Notes under the pieces: model-generated | Seen by the model: only the letters and a program-made list of their open reading frames with translations | Told to the model about the DNA's origin: nothing | Database searches by the model: none | Assembly (NCBI GenBank): GCA_003142635.1 | Contig: PLMX01000178.1 | Span: forward strand, 921 to 42,015 | From: Syntrophaceae bacterium | GTDB taxonomy: Bacteria > Desulfobacterota > Syntrophia > Syntrophales > UBA2185 | DNA: 41,095 bases | Direction of reading: 5' to 3' | Program-made: the position numbers and the translations under genes | Part shown: positions 8,701-17,100 of the stretch, in pieces | Numbering within the stretch: the first letter of the stretch is position 1 | How the letters are laid out: every line of letters begins with the position of its first letter

Positions 8701-9213
8701 GAGAAGATATTCATTCACCGGACAACAGGTGAGGGACTGCGCAGTTGCTATGATGGTGATCAGACGCTGTGCAACCACACGATCATGGTCTGTCTGCCGT
8801 GGCACGGATTAAAAGGAGTTCGCAATGCATCAATCAAGAAGTCGGCGCGCTACAACTGCGAGCGGCCGCCGCGCCCGGATTTGCCCAAGCGGGAGGAACT
8901 GGAAGCCACCAGCCGCCGCTTTGCCGTGAAATATCTGCTCGGCGTGATGAACTCGACCGTGGCGCGCGATTTCCTCCGCGCCAACCGCCGCAGCAACACC
9001 GACCTTTATCCGGACGACTGGAAAAAACTCCCCATCCCCGACGTGGACTCCGCCGCCCAAGCCCACATCGTGAATTTTGTCTCCCGCATCCTCGATATCA
9101 AAAAGGCCGACCCATCGGCGGACACCTCGGCACTGGAGAAGGAGATCAACCGGATCGTGTATGAGCTGTATGGGCTGGCAGAAGAGGAAATCAGGATAGT
9201 TGAGGAGCAATGA
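5719..9213 (+). CDS. Eco57I-type (type IIG-like) adenine DNA methyltransferase
   Basis: 1164 residues. SAM-binding motif I is DPAVGSGAF (about 510-518), preceded by the entry signature TGSFYTPREIVDYMVDEVL (about 440-458). YGVDIQPIAVQIAKMRF (about 601-617) follows, and the catalytic NPPY lies at about 754-757 (ITIGNPPYVRADEQ), giving N6-adenine methylation. Residues 850-1130 look like a TaqI-like target-recognition domain. The N-terminal 400 residues resemble this family's usual head but show no clear PD-(D/E)xK site, so nuclease activity is uncertain. AAGGGG (5708-5713) supports the ATG. It is the first gene of the island and probably marks self DNA for the helicase/ATPase genes downstream. 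It is clearly GC-richer than those genes. Confidence 0.85.
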   Translation: MPVLERKQSVLKILEQLRGLDALKELFWTELNYERENKPLSMRGWPDSARKALVDGPILFASGGEDNAFHVLYCRLASDSLQRNLERPIVNQLIREHPYCLFVFSDTTQSYWHFLNIKYDENAEQRRLFRRITVRAEGGLRTAAERLQMLDLVSIGKELFSIPALEIQKRHDDAFDVEKVTKDFYKELANWYFWALKHVRFPKDAPKEADGHDYISVIRMITRLIFCWFVKEKGLISEELFDQRRLDKLLDGFAPDKNAGKDSVFYKAILQNMFFATLNTEMDKRGWAKDEQNFLAHSLYRYRDLFQEPDAVLALFKNIPFLNGGLFECLDKDLGESARPRYVRIDGFSRRPDSQPVVPDFLFFGSEREEDLSADYGDKKFRKVRVRGLIHTLQRYRFTIEENTPIEQEVALDPELSGKVFENLLAAYNPETGATARKQTGSFYTPREIVDYMVDEVLIAYLKGNLNTANTEDTEKKLRRLVSWEESGHDFDARETEALIAAIDGLKAMDPAVGSGAFPMGILHKLVFILGKLDPRNERWEQRQIQRVRDAIATAEKIEDAAIRERTVRELEQQIVGIEESFERNELDYGRKLYLIENCIYGVDIQPIAVQIAKMRFFISLIVDQRVDQDAANLGVRPLPNLETKFVAANTLIGIEKPKQMLLRNPQIEDKEAELRKVREKHFNAKTPASKAKCREQDKKLRGEIAELLKRDGWGDKTAKQLAAWDPYDQNASAPFFDPEWMFGVRDGFDITIGNPPYVRADEQSNWNRRQREKILNSQDYETLWEKWDLFVPFIEKGYKLLRSNGVTTLIVSDAFCHSKYAQKPQNWFLKHARIFRLDFCSDLRIFDAAVHNLIYFFQKADGARNVPERRVHLEEFGNVSLLPSDEQSKLTHRTFFPEDREARVVSVPAKSLGEICYISVGMVVHADEKVAQGAFELEDLVSGRRDATHPRRFVEGKHLEKWLPATNKWLEWGTERAPSLFRRPTFPELYSVPEKIFIHRTTGEGLRSCYDGDQTLCNHTIMVCLPWHGLKGVRNASIKKSARYNCERPPRPDLPKREELEATSRRFAVKYLLGVMNSTVARDFLRANRRSNTDLYPDDWKKLPIPDVDSAAQAHIVNFVSRILDIKKADPSADTSALEKEINRIVYELYGLAEEEIRIVEEQ

Positions 9214-9270
9214 CGGAAGGAATGGGAACGGGAGATCAACGAGCGCGTGGCCGTTCTCTATGGGCTATGA
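9214..9270 (+). pseudogene. Relict of a second methyltransferase C-terminus
   Basis: Directly after the TGA of the methyltransferase, the same frame reads EWEREINERVAVLYGL and then a stop at 9268-9270. This matches the tail found just before the real stop (ALEKEINRIVYELYGL), a conserved ending in this family. It looks like the leftover end of a paralogue or an older C-terminus displaced by recombination, at the junction with the RT cassette. Confidence 0.55.
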
Positions 9271-9273
9271 AGA

Positions 9274-11151
9274 ATGAGACGTGACCTGTACAAAATACTA
9301 TGCAATGCAGAAGTCCTGAAGATCGCCGCGAATTACGTCTACGATGACAAGAAGGATGACTTTATTCCCGATGTTTTCCGCAATCAGGATTACATTTTCA
9401 ACCTTCAGGAAAACTTGGAGCGGCTGGCTCAGTCCCTGAAGAATGGCACCTATCGACCACGGCCACTGAAAGAAATTGACGTCCCCAAGAGCGGATTAGC
9501 TGTGCGGCCCGGCAGTGCGCTCGACATTGAAGATCACATCGCCCTCTTTGCCATCGCCTACTTGCTTGCGCCCATCATAGACCGTGTCTTGCCAGAAAGC
9601 GTTTTTCATTTCCGCGTCAAGAAAAAAGGCAAGAGGCCTCATCCCGATAAACTCTTCCAAAACGAAGGTCCCGTCCTGATTCGTAAAGTGTTGCGGAAGA
9701 AGCTTCGGATTTTTGAGGACTGGTACGAAGCATGGCCTGCGTTTGTAGCCGAGGCGCAGAATATTTACGAAAAGGAAGGATTCACCATCATGGTCGAATC
9801 CGACATCAGCGCTTATTTCGAGAACATCAGTCATCCGCTCCTTGCCGACATTCTGCGACAGTATGCCCCGCATCAACTGCGCTTGATCAATCTGCTGATG
9901 GAAATGCTTTCCATCTGGGCAACACCATCCTTGACCGGATACCGTCCGCAGCGTGGCATTCCGCAGGGCAACGAGGTTTCAAGTTGGCTTGGGACGCTCT
10001 ATCTTGTGGAGATGGACATCGAACTGTTGAAGCTTCAGAGGAGGGGATTGATTAGATACGTCCGTTATGTGGACGACATCAAGGTCTTCACGAAGGACCC
10101 AAAGACGGCGCGGTCAGTCATTTTCATGATCAACCGGATTTTGAGGTGTTTGCACCTGAATATGCAGTCCAGCAAAACACAAATCTTTGAAGGTGCTGAT
10201 GTCCGCAAGCAGCTATACGACGAGCGCGTTGAGCAGGTTACAAAGATAATTGATGGCCTTCCCGAAGACCCATCGAAGATCACGCGCACACAGCGGCAGG
10301 ACGCAGAGGCCGCCGTCCGTCCCGCGTTCAAGCGTCACTTGGCCTACAAGCGGGAGATGGAAAAGGAAGACCTTCGACTGTTCAAGAGGACGCTTACGCT
10401 GTTATCGCGCATTCAATCGCCTATGGCCGTCAGGCAGTCGCTTAAGTGGATTTGGAAACAACCCGCCTTGACCGAGAAGGTATCTCGATACCTCTCCAAC
10501 TGGATGGGCCATAAGTCAGTACGGGCCGGAGTGGAAAGCGCTCTGCTGGGTGAAGAAGAACTTTTCGACGCGCAGTATCTTTACCTCTTGCCGATGTTCC
10601 GAAGCTCCACGGTACTGCATCTGAAGCACAAGAGCCCACTCATGCGATTAGGCTGCGGGGGCGCTTATCATTGGGCCGTGCGCGCCGAAGCATTCCTGAG
10701 TCTCATTCTGTTCCCCTTGGACGACCGAGACTTCAATAAGCTCCAACACCGTTACTTCACGGAGACTTCGCCAGCCGTCAAAAAGACGATTCTTACCCTT
10801 TTCCTGAAAGCGCGGGACCGCGTTAAGAAACAGATGTTCGCTGCGACAATTCAAGAACCGGAAGAGGAGACAAACCGTTTTCGCAAATATATCTGGGCTT
10901 TGACATACAGTGCGAAACTCGGCCGACCACATCTTGCGGCGCTAAAGCGGATTGAGAAAGACCCCGCTCGCCTGCTTGCCACTCTTCTTGGTGCGCTTCA
11001 ATCACGCGACATATCGACGTTACGCCTGGTTGGACGGGTCGCTGATGACCGTCTCAAGATACTGCCTTCTGAACTTACGCGCCGCGCTTTTACTCAGGTT
11101 TCAAATGATGCCAAACGTATGATTGAGGACTTGGCATCTCCAAAGAAATGA
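9274..11151 (+). CDS. Reverse transcriptase, Abi/UG-like with long helical C-terminus
   Basis: 625 residues. RT motif A is VESDISAYFENI (Asp177), motif B is RGIPQGNEVSSWLG (about 227-240) and motif C is RYVDDIKVF (YVDD at 265-268), so the catalytic triad is intact. Residues 330-625 have no maturase X or endonuclease domain. They are helical and repeat-like, as in the HEAT/alpha-repeat tails of Abi and UG-class defence RTs. This argues against a group II intron RT or a retron: no msr/msd-like structure was noticed. It starts four bases after the relict methyltransferase tail, and its ribosome-binding site is weak. The TcmP-like and radical SAM genes follow in what looks like one cassette. The product (template and cDNA role) is unknown. 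Confidence 0.8.
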   Translation: MRRDLYKILCNAEVLKIAANYVYDDKKDDFIPDVFRNQDYIFNLQENLERLAQSLKNGTYRPRPLKEIDVPKSGLAVRPGSALDIEDHIALFAIAYLLAPIIDRVLPESVFHFRVKKKGKRPHPDKLFQNEGPVLIRKVLRKKLRIFEDWYEAWPAFVAEAQNIYEKEGFTIMVESDISAYFENISHPLLADILRQYAPHQLRLINLLMEMLSIWATPSLTGYRPQRGIPQGNEVSSWLGTLYLVEMDIELLKLQRRGLIRYVRYVDDIKVFTKDPKTARSVIFMINRILRCLHLNMQSSKTQIFEGADVRKQLYDERVEQVTKIIDGLPEDPSKITRTQRQDAEAAVRPAFKRHLAYKREMEKEDLRLFKRTLTLLSRIQSPMAVRQSLKWIWKQPALTEKVSRYLSNWMGHKSVRAGVESALLGEEELFDAQYLYLLPMFRSSTVLHLKHKSPLMRLGCGGAYHWAVRAEAFLSLILFPLDDRDFNKLQHRYFTETSPAVKKTILTLFLKARDRVKKQMFAATIQEPEEETNRFRKYIWALTYSAKLGRPHLAALKRIEKDPARLLATLLGALQSRDISTLRLVGRVADDRLKILPSELTRRAFTQVSNDAKRMIEDLASPKK

Positions 11152-11182
11152 GAATTCGATGCCGACATAGGATACGAAAGAA

Positions 11183-12310
11183 ATGATTTCAGACTTCTTT
11201 CAAAGCAAGAAACCATGGTCACCTTACAAGGACATGATCCTGGCCTACTACTTGACGCCATACCTGTCCAAAGTCTGTAGCTTGGGAAAACCGGTTGTGG
11301 TGGTTGACTGTTTTGCTGGGCCGGGTCGCTTTGAAGACGGAACAGATGGTTCACCTTTAATCATTTCCAAAGCGGTTCACCAGATCGCGGAAAAAGGAAA
11401 AGCAGTTTCGGCCATATTCATCGAAGAGAAAAGGAAGTACTTCCACCGGTTGCTGGAATCGGTGAAAGATTATCAGAATATTTGCAGTACAAGACATCAA
11501 AACTTTGAGGTCGTCTCCAGGGAAATTGCTGGCATGGGACGCAACAACACGGTTTTCGTCTACATCGACCCTTATGGAATAAAGCCTCTCCGTTTTGACG
11601 CATTGGCTGGGATTTACGCGAACGTAGCGCGTGGTTCAAGCATAGAAGTGTTGTTGAATTTCAATGCTTCTTCTTTGGTTCGCAATGGTCTGGCGGCATT
11701 GAAATACGCACAACAAGACGACACGGAGGAAGAACTGGACAGGATAATGACTCCAGCGGACGTCGATGCAATAGCCGGCGGTACCTATTGGCGTGGAATT
11801 GTGACCAGCGATATTCCGTTCTCTGACAAGGAAGAACATTGCGTATCCGAATATATAGGGATGATGAAAAGGTACTTCGACGAGGTATGCAGCTATGGGA
11901 TTAAGGAAAAATATGAACACACCATCCCGAAATATCGGTTGCTCTTTGGCTCACGACACGAAGATGCTTTTATCCTTATGAACGATGCAATCTGCAACGC
12001 TCGCGACAAGTTTCTGGGGAAACAGCGCGTGGATGGATATCTGTTCGACATGCGAGCAAATGACGAGATTCACGACCCTAACCGTTTGCGCACGGCCATT
12101 GTGGATAGTCTGACAACATCCATGACACGAAAGAAACTGATTGTGTATGCGATGCACAGAGTGTTTGCCGAGTATAAAGAATCGGAATACAAGCGCATGA
12201 TCGGGAGTCTTCTCAGGGACGGAAGCTTCTACTCCAAGTCTGGAAAGACCCGGATCAATGACTACGAAGTATTGTCTCTAAAAACATCTTTCAATGGCAG
12301 GTGTCCATGA
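11183..12310 (+). CDS. TcmP-like three-Cys-motif partner protein
   Basis: 375 residues. VVVVDCFAGPGRF (about 36-48) resembles a Rossmann methyltransferase motif I, and VYIDPYGIKPLRF (about 125-137) resembles motif IV; both are hallmarks of the TcmP family. That family is known for sitting beside proteins with a CxxxCxxC radical-SAM-like motif, and here the next gene has exactly that motif. The 3' end overlaps the next start, so translation is coupled. A role in nucleotide or nucleic-acid modification together with the radical SAM partner is inference; the family's reaction is not established. Confidence 0.75.
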   Translation: MISDFFQSKKPWSPYKDMILAYYLTPYLSKVCSLGKPVVVVDCFAGPGRFEDGTDGSPLIISKAVHQIAEKGKAVSAIFIEEKRKYFHRLLESVKDYQNICSTRHQNFEVVSREIAGMGRNNTVFVYIDPYGIKPLRFDALAGIYANVARGSSIEVLLNFNASSLVRNGLAALKYAQQDDTEEELDRIMTPADVDAIAGGTYWRGIVTSDIPFSDKEEHCVSEYIGMMKRYFDEVCSYGIKEKYEHTIPKYRLLFGSRHEDAFILMNDAICNARDKFLGKQRVDGYLFDMRANDEIHDPNRLRTAIVDSLTTSMTRKKLIVYAMHRVFAEYKESEYKRMIGSLLRDGSFYSKSGKTRINDYEVLSLKTSFNGRCP

Positions 12311-13440
12311 TGATAGGGCATAGAAATAACGCGGTTCGGAAACAGCAGGCAGCGTACGCAGTGGCGAGCGCGAAGCAGGATCATGCTTTGGTGCGGGAAC
12401 TATGGGCTGTCAAAGGGCAGTCGGATCGGTTCCATGTTCAGCGAATCGCCGAGAGATCAGGCCTCCCGGTTAAATGGCTTTCCACGCCGCCTAAGATCAA
12501 TGGTGAGCGGGGTGTGGATAAGCTCATGGAAGAACGGAATGTCCTGTTGCTCCGCGACCGCAAGAGCCCGTTCATCGAACAGTTTCAGCATCCGCTGGGA
12601 CGGTGCGCGAAGTTCTATAAGCTGACGGCCTACAACAACTGCAATTTCTGGTGCGAATACTGTTATCTGTACCTGACTTTTCGAGCTTGCCCGGTGTCAA
12701 CGCATTTTGTGAACTACGATAGGATGTTTAAGGACATAGAGAAGTTTGACAGGCAGAGCATTCCCGACGTCCTTCGAGTACTGAATCTTGGTGAGCTTGG
12801 CGATCCGTTGGCTGTGGATGATATCACCGGACTGTCGGAGCAGCTTGTTCCGTTCATGCCGGCACATGCGCCTCACACGAAGCTGCTGTTCCTGACCAAG
12901 AGCGACTGTGTCCAGAATCTGCTGGAGATGAAGCATGGCGGACAGACAATCGTTTCGTTCAGCGTCAATTCAGACAAGGTGTGGCAGCATCTGGAGCACC
13001 GGACGCCGGCCCCTACTGACCGGTTGAAAGCGGCGCGAAAGGTTCAGGATGCCGGGTATGAGGTGCGTTTGCGAATAGATCCGGTGGTCCGATATTCAAC
13101 GTGGGAAAAAGATTATCGTAGGCTTACGGAGATGATTTTCGATTATGTCGAACCTTCGAGGATCACGATTGGAGAGTACCGACCCGCAGAAGGGCTTTCA
13201 AGCCACATCAAGGCACGCTTTCCGGAATCGTCCCTTCTGAAGGTGAATGGTTCGCTGATTGCCGAGGCTGGGAAACTACGCTATCCGAGGGAATTTAGGA
13301 TCGAGATGTTCCGTACGATTGTGGATGGAATTCGCCGTTGCGATAAGAAGGTTCAGATTGCGCTTTGCAAGGAAACGCCGCAGGTTTGGAAAGCCGTTGG
13401 TTTGGAGGGGAAGGGCCTGTTTTGCAACTGCACCGGATGA
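12301..13440 (+). CDS. SPL-like radical SAM protein (three-Cys-motif partner)
   Basis: 379 residues from the GTG at 12301; an ATG two codons later (12307) is an equally good start. Both overlap the preceding TcmP-like gene by a few bases. Cys114, Cys118 and Cys121 form the CxxxCxxC motif that holds the SAM-cleaving 4Fe-4S cluster (CNFWCEYCY). LGELGDPLAVDD, LFLTKSD, FSVNSDKVW and RLRIDPVV follow the layout of spore-photoproduct-lyase-like radical SAM proteins, suggesting a DNA or nucleotide substrate. A Cys-rich end (FCNCTG) may bind a second cofactor. With the RT and TcmP genes it forms a three-gene module. Confidence 0.75.
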   Translation: MSMMIGHRNNAVRKQQAAYAVASAKQDHALVRELWAVKGQSDRFHVQRIAERSGLPVKWLSTPPKINGERGVDKLMEERNVLLLRDRKSPFIEQFQHPLGRCAKFYKLTAYNNCNFWCEYCYLYLTFRACPVSTHFVNYDRMFKDIEKFDRQSIPDVLRVLNLGELGDPLAVDDITGLSEQLVPFMPAHAPHTKLLFLTKSDCVQNLLEMKHGGQTIVSFSVNSDKVWQHLEHRTPAPTDRLKAARKVQDAGYEVRLRIDPVVRYSTWEKDYRRLTEMIFDYVEPSRITIGEYRPAEGLSSHIKARFPESSLLKVNGSLIAEAGKLRYPREFRIEMFRTIVDGIRRCDKKVQIALCKETPQVWKAVGLEGKGLFCNCTG

Positions 13441-13471
13441 CGGAAGAAGAGAATAAAAAAGAAGATAAATG

Positions 13472-13502
13472 TTGACGAATATGATCATTTATATTATCAT
13501 AT
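13472..13502 (+). promoter_or_regulatory. Sigma-70 promoter with overlapping operator for the toxin-antitoxin pair
   Basis: TTGACG (-35, 13472-13477), a 17-bp spacer and TATCAT (-10, 13495-13500) make a good housekeeping promoter. Inverted arms ATATGAT (13479-13485) and ATCATAT (13496-13502) cover the spacer and -10 element, which is where an autoregulating antitoxin would bind. This gives the pair transcription independent of the upstream cassette. Confidence 0.6.
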
Positions 13503-13510
13503 AGGTTATC

Positions 13511-13798
13511 ATGGAAGAATTGTTTGCCCCGGCGTTCCGGCGGTTTGTTAAAAAGCAGTCCTTGCCTCTGCAACTGGCCATCCAGGATGAAGTGGACGGT
13601 ATCGGCGACAACCCTGGCATAGGCGAAGAAAAAAAGGGTGACTTGACCGGCTTTCGGGTGCATAAATTCAGGTTCCATCAACAGGAGTATCTGATCGCCT
13701 ATGAAGTAGCGAAGGCGAATCTGATTTTTGTCATGATCGGGACACATGAAAACTTTTATCGTGATCTGAAGAAATATAAAAAGGAGTTTCAGCCATGA
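13511..13798 (+). CDS. RelE/ParE-superfamily toxin
   Basis: A 95-residue basic protein. The C-terminal strands HQQEYLIAYEV...LIFVMIGTHENFYRDLKKY match the RelE/HigB-like type II toxin fold, and the length is typical. If RelE-like, it would cleave mRNA at the ribosome; a ParE-like gyrase target cannot be excluded from sequence alone. Its stop overlaps the antitoxin start (ATGA, 13795-13798). The toxin-first order is as in HigBA. It sits inside the defence island, between the RT cassette and the helicase. Confidence 0.8.
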   Translation: MEELFAPAFRRFVKKQSLPLQLAIQDEVDGIGDNPGIGEEKKGDLTGFRVHKFRFHQQEYLIAYEVAKANLIFVMIGTHENFYRDLKKYKKEFQP

Positions 13799-14109
13799 AC
13801 AGGGCAGAGAGAATTTATAAAGATATCATTACCTTGCCGATGGCAGAACGGGAAAAGCTTTTCTCACTCATTGCCCGCAAAGGTTTCGACAAGGATTATT
13901 ACGCCTATGACGAGGTTTTTGACGATATACCATCGACCTTTACCATCAAAAAGACTTCGGAGTACATGGATGTCGCTGAAATAACGATACGAAGATGGGC
14001 AAAGGAGGGGAAACTTTCTTTTCATAAGGTCGGTAAGAATTATGTCTTTCTTGTTGACGATTTACGGAAATTGAAACAAAAAATGCTTCGTAAATCAATA
14101 AAAGGATGA
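13795..14109 (+). CDS. HTH antitoxin (MerR/excisionase-like helix-turn-helix)
   Basis: 104 residues. The C-terminal half (FTIKKTSEYMDVAEITIRRW to about residue 98) is a winged/MerR-like HTH of the excisionase type; the N-terminal 40 residues probably wrap the toxin. It overlaps the toxin gene by four bases. Its own stop is three bases before the helicase start, so the helicase may be partly driven by the toxin-antitoxin promoter. It likely represses the promoter at 13472-13502. Confidence 0.75.
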   Translation: MNRAERIYKDIITLPMAEREKLFSLIARKGFDKDYYAYDEVFDDIPSTFTIKKTSEYMDVAEITIRRWAKEGKLSFHKVGKNYVFLVDDLRKLKQKMLRKSIKG

Positions 14110-14112
14110 TTC

Positions 14113-17100
14113 ATGCCCGCCCATGACATTATCGACAACCATCAGGAAAAACTGGTGGATCATATCAACCGGATTCTTGACTCCAGCAACGCGGCACGAT
14201 TTGCCGTGGGTTACTTTTTTCTTTCCGGCCTGACGGCCATCTCGGAAAAACTCTCCCGGATCAAGGAATTGAGGCTGCTTATCGGCAATACGACCAACCG
14301 AGAAACCCTGGAACAGTTGGCTGAAGGGTATCACCGTCTGGAGATGGTTGCCGACGCTATTGAAGCAGAGCGGTATCCAAAGAGAAGTGACATAAAGCAA
14401 ATGTCAACGGAGACAACCAGTAGCATCCGATCAGGCATAGAACTGATGGATCAGACGGACGAAGGCGAAACTCTGGTCAAATCCCTTGTTCAGATGATCG
14501 AAGAAAAGCGCCTCAAGGTTCGAGTTTACACGAAGGGACGTCTCCATGCGAAGGCTTATATTTTCGATTACGGCACAGTTTACGACCGGAACGGCAAACC
14601 TGTGGATCGTCATGAAGAAGGGATCGCCGTGGTCGGCTCATCCAACCTGACCCTCGCCGGCGTCACCCACAACACGGAACTCAATGTGATTGTTCAGGGC
14701 AACGACAATCATGCCGAGCTTGTCCGTTGGTTTGAAGACCTCTGGAAGGAGGCGCAAGAGTTCGACGAAACCCTGATGCAGGAGATGAAGGTGTCCTGGG
14801 CAATGGCCCCTGTCCGGCCCTATGATATCTACGTGAAAACTCTGTATGCGCTCGTCAGAGACCGGATCGAGGGCGGCGATGATCAAGATATCCTCTGGGA
14901 TGACGAAATCACCAAGAGACTGGCAGATTTTCAGAAGGTAGCTGTCAAGCAGGCCGTGCAGATCATACGGGACTATGGCGGGGCCTTTGTATCCGACGTG
15001 GTGGGTCTTGGAAAATCTTATATCGGTGCAGCCATTGTAAAACATTTTGAGCGTGTGGAACACTCCCGACCTCTGATTATCTGTCCAGCTACTCTTGTGG
15101 ACATGTGGGAACGCTACAACGAAGTTTATGAACTTAACGCCCGGATCCTGTCCATGGGATTTCTCAGAGAAAGAGATGATCGGCCAGTACAGTTTCTCAA
15201 GGAAGATGTGAATTATCGGGACCGGGACTTTCTACTGGTCGATGAAAGTCACAACTTCCGTTATTCAGACACCCAGCGTTACAAGATCGTAGAGGCCTTT
15301 CTGGAAACAGGCAAGAAGTGCTGTTTCCTTACGGCAGCGCCCAGAAACAAAAGCGCATGGGATGTCTATTACCAGATCAAACTTTTTCACCAGGACGATA
15401 AGACGGACCTACCCATTGATCCCCCAAATTTGAAGGAATATTTTCGACTGGTTGAAAAGGGGGAAAAGGACCTTCCTAATCTCTTGGCCAATGTGCTCAT
15501 CCGCCGGACTCGTAATCACATCCTCCGATGGTATGGTTTTGATAGCGAAACTCACCGGCAAATTGATCCGTCCCGTTTCAGAGAATATAAGGATGGCCAT
15601 CGTCGTGCATACGTCATGGTAGGAAGTAGGCACCAGTTTTTCCCCAAGCGTGAACTGGAAACCATCGAATACAGCATTGAAGAGACCTACCAAGGACTCT
15701 ATCATGAATTACGTGGATATTTAGGCAAAGCTCGGAAAGGGCAGCCAGTCAAGCCACCTCCTAACGAACTGACCTATGCCCGATACGGCCTATGGCATTA
15801 CGTAATCAAGGATAAGCAAAAAAAGGAACCCTATGCCAGTCTCCACCGGGCTGGATCTAACTTACGTGGTTTGATCCGGGTCTTACTCTTCAAAAGATTT
15901 GAATCGAGCGTTTATGCTTTCAGAGAGACAGTGCGTCGCCTGCTGACCGTCCATGGACGTTTTTTAGAAGCCCTTTCCCAGGGAATTGTACCAGCTGGTG
16001 AAGATGCACAGGCTATTTTGTATGAACCTAATCAGGATGAAGAACAGGATCTGATAGAAGCCCTTCGGCAGGTTTCGGGCAAATATGATGCCGCTGATTT
16101 TGACCTGTCAAGACTGAAGGAACATATCGCCCATGACATCTCCCTTCTGGAAAGAATGTTGCAGCTCATCAATCCCATTACCCCAGATCAAGATGCTAAG
16201 CTCAAGACTCTGCAAAAAAGGCTAACAGAGAACCCTCTGAAGGACGGGAAACGGCTGATCTTTACCCAGTATGCCGATACAGCACGTTATCTCTTTGACA
16301 ATTTAAATCCAGATGGTGTGCGGGAGGATATCGATGTAATCTTCAGTGGAGATAAGAGTAAGGCCAAGGTGGTTGGCCGATTTGCTCCAAAGGCAAACCC
16401 GGAATACCGTTTCACTGCTGGGGAAAAAGAATTGATGACTGTTATTGCCACGGATGTTCTTGCTGAAGGTTTGAACCTCCAGGACTGCGATAAAATTATC
16501 AATTACGACCTGCACTGGAATCCTGTTCGGCTGATCCAGCGATTTGGACGTATTGACCGGATCGGGTCGGAACATGATGTAATCTATGGTTTCAATTTCC
16601 TCCCCGAAACAGGCATCGAGCGTAACCTCGGTCTCCGCCAGAAACTTCACAACCGCATCCAGGAGATCCACGATACGATCGGTGAAGACTCGGCCATTCT
16701 GGACAAAACAGAACATCTTAACGAGGAAGCGATGTATGCCATCTACGAAAAGAAGGGAGGTCAGCTTTCCCTGTTTGAGGATGAAGAAGAGGAATTCCTG
16801 GATCTCAATGAGGCTGAAGAAATCCTGCGGCAATTAAAGCGGGATAATCCTGGGGAATACGACCGCATAGCTGATCTGCGGGATGGGATTCGTACGGTAA
16901 AGCCCTCGGCAACGAAGGGGTTGTATGTATTCTGCCAGGCGGGGCGATATCAGCAGCTATTCCTCCTTAACGAAAAGGGAGAAATTATCTCCAGAGACAT
17001 TCCACGTATTCTTGGTAACATAAAATGTGGGCCTGATATCCAAGGACTTGGTCTTCCATCAGGTTATAATGGTGCTGTTATGCGGATCAAGCGACAATTC

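Noticed and set aside
9274-11151. Retron or group II intron RT
   Set aside because: No maturase or endonuclease domain, no recognisable intron structure or msr/msd hairpins. The C-terminus is long and helical, as in Abi/UG RTs.
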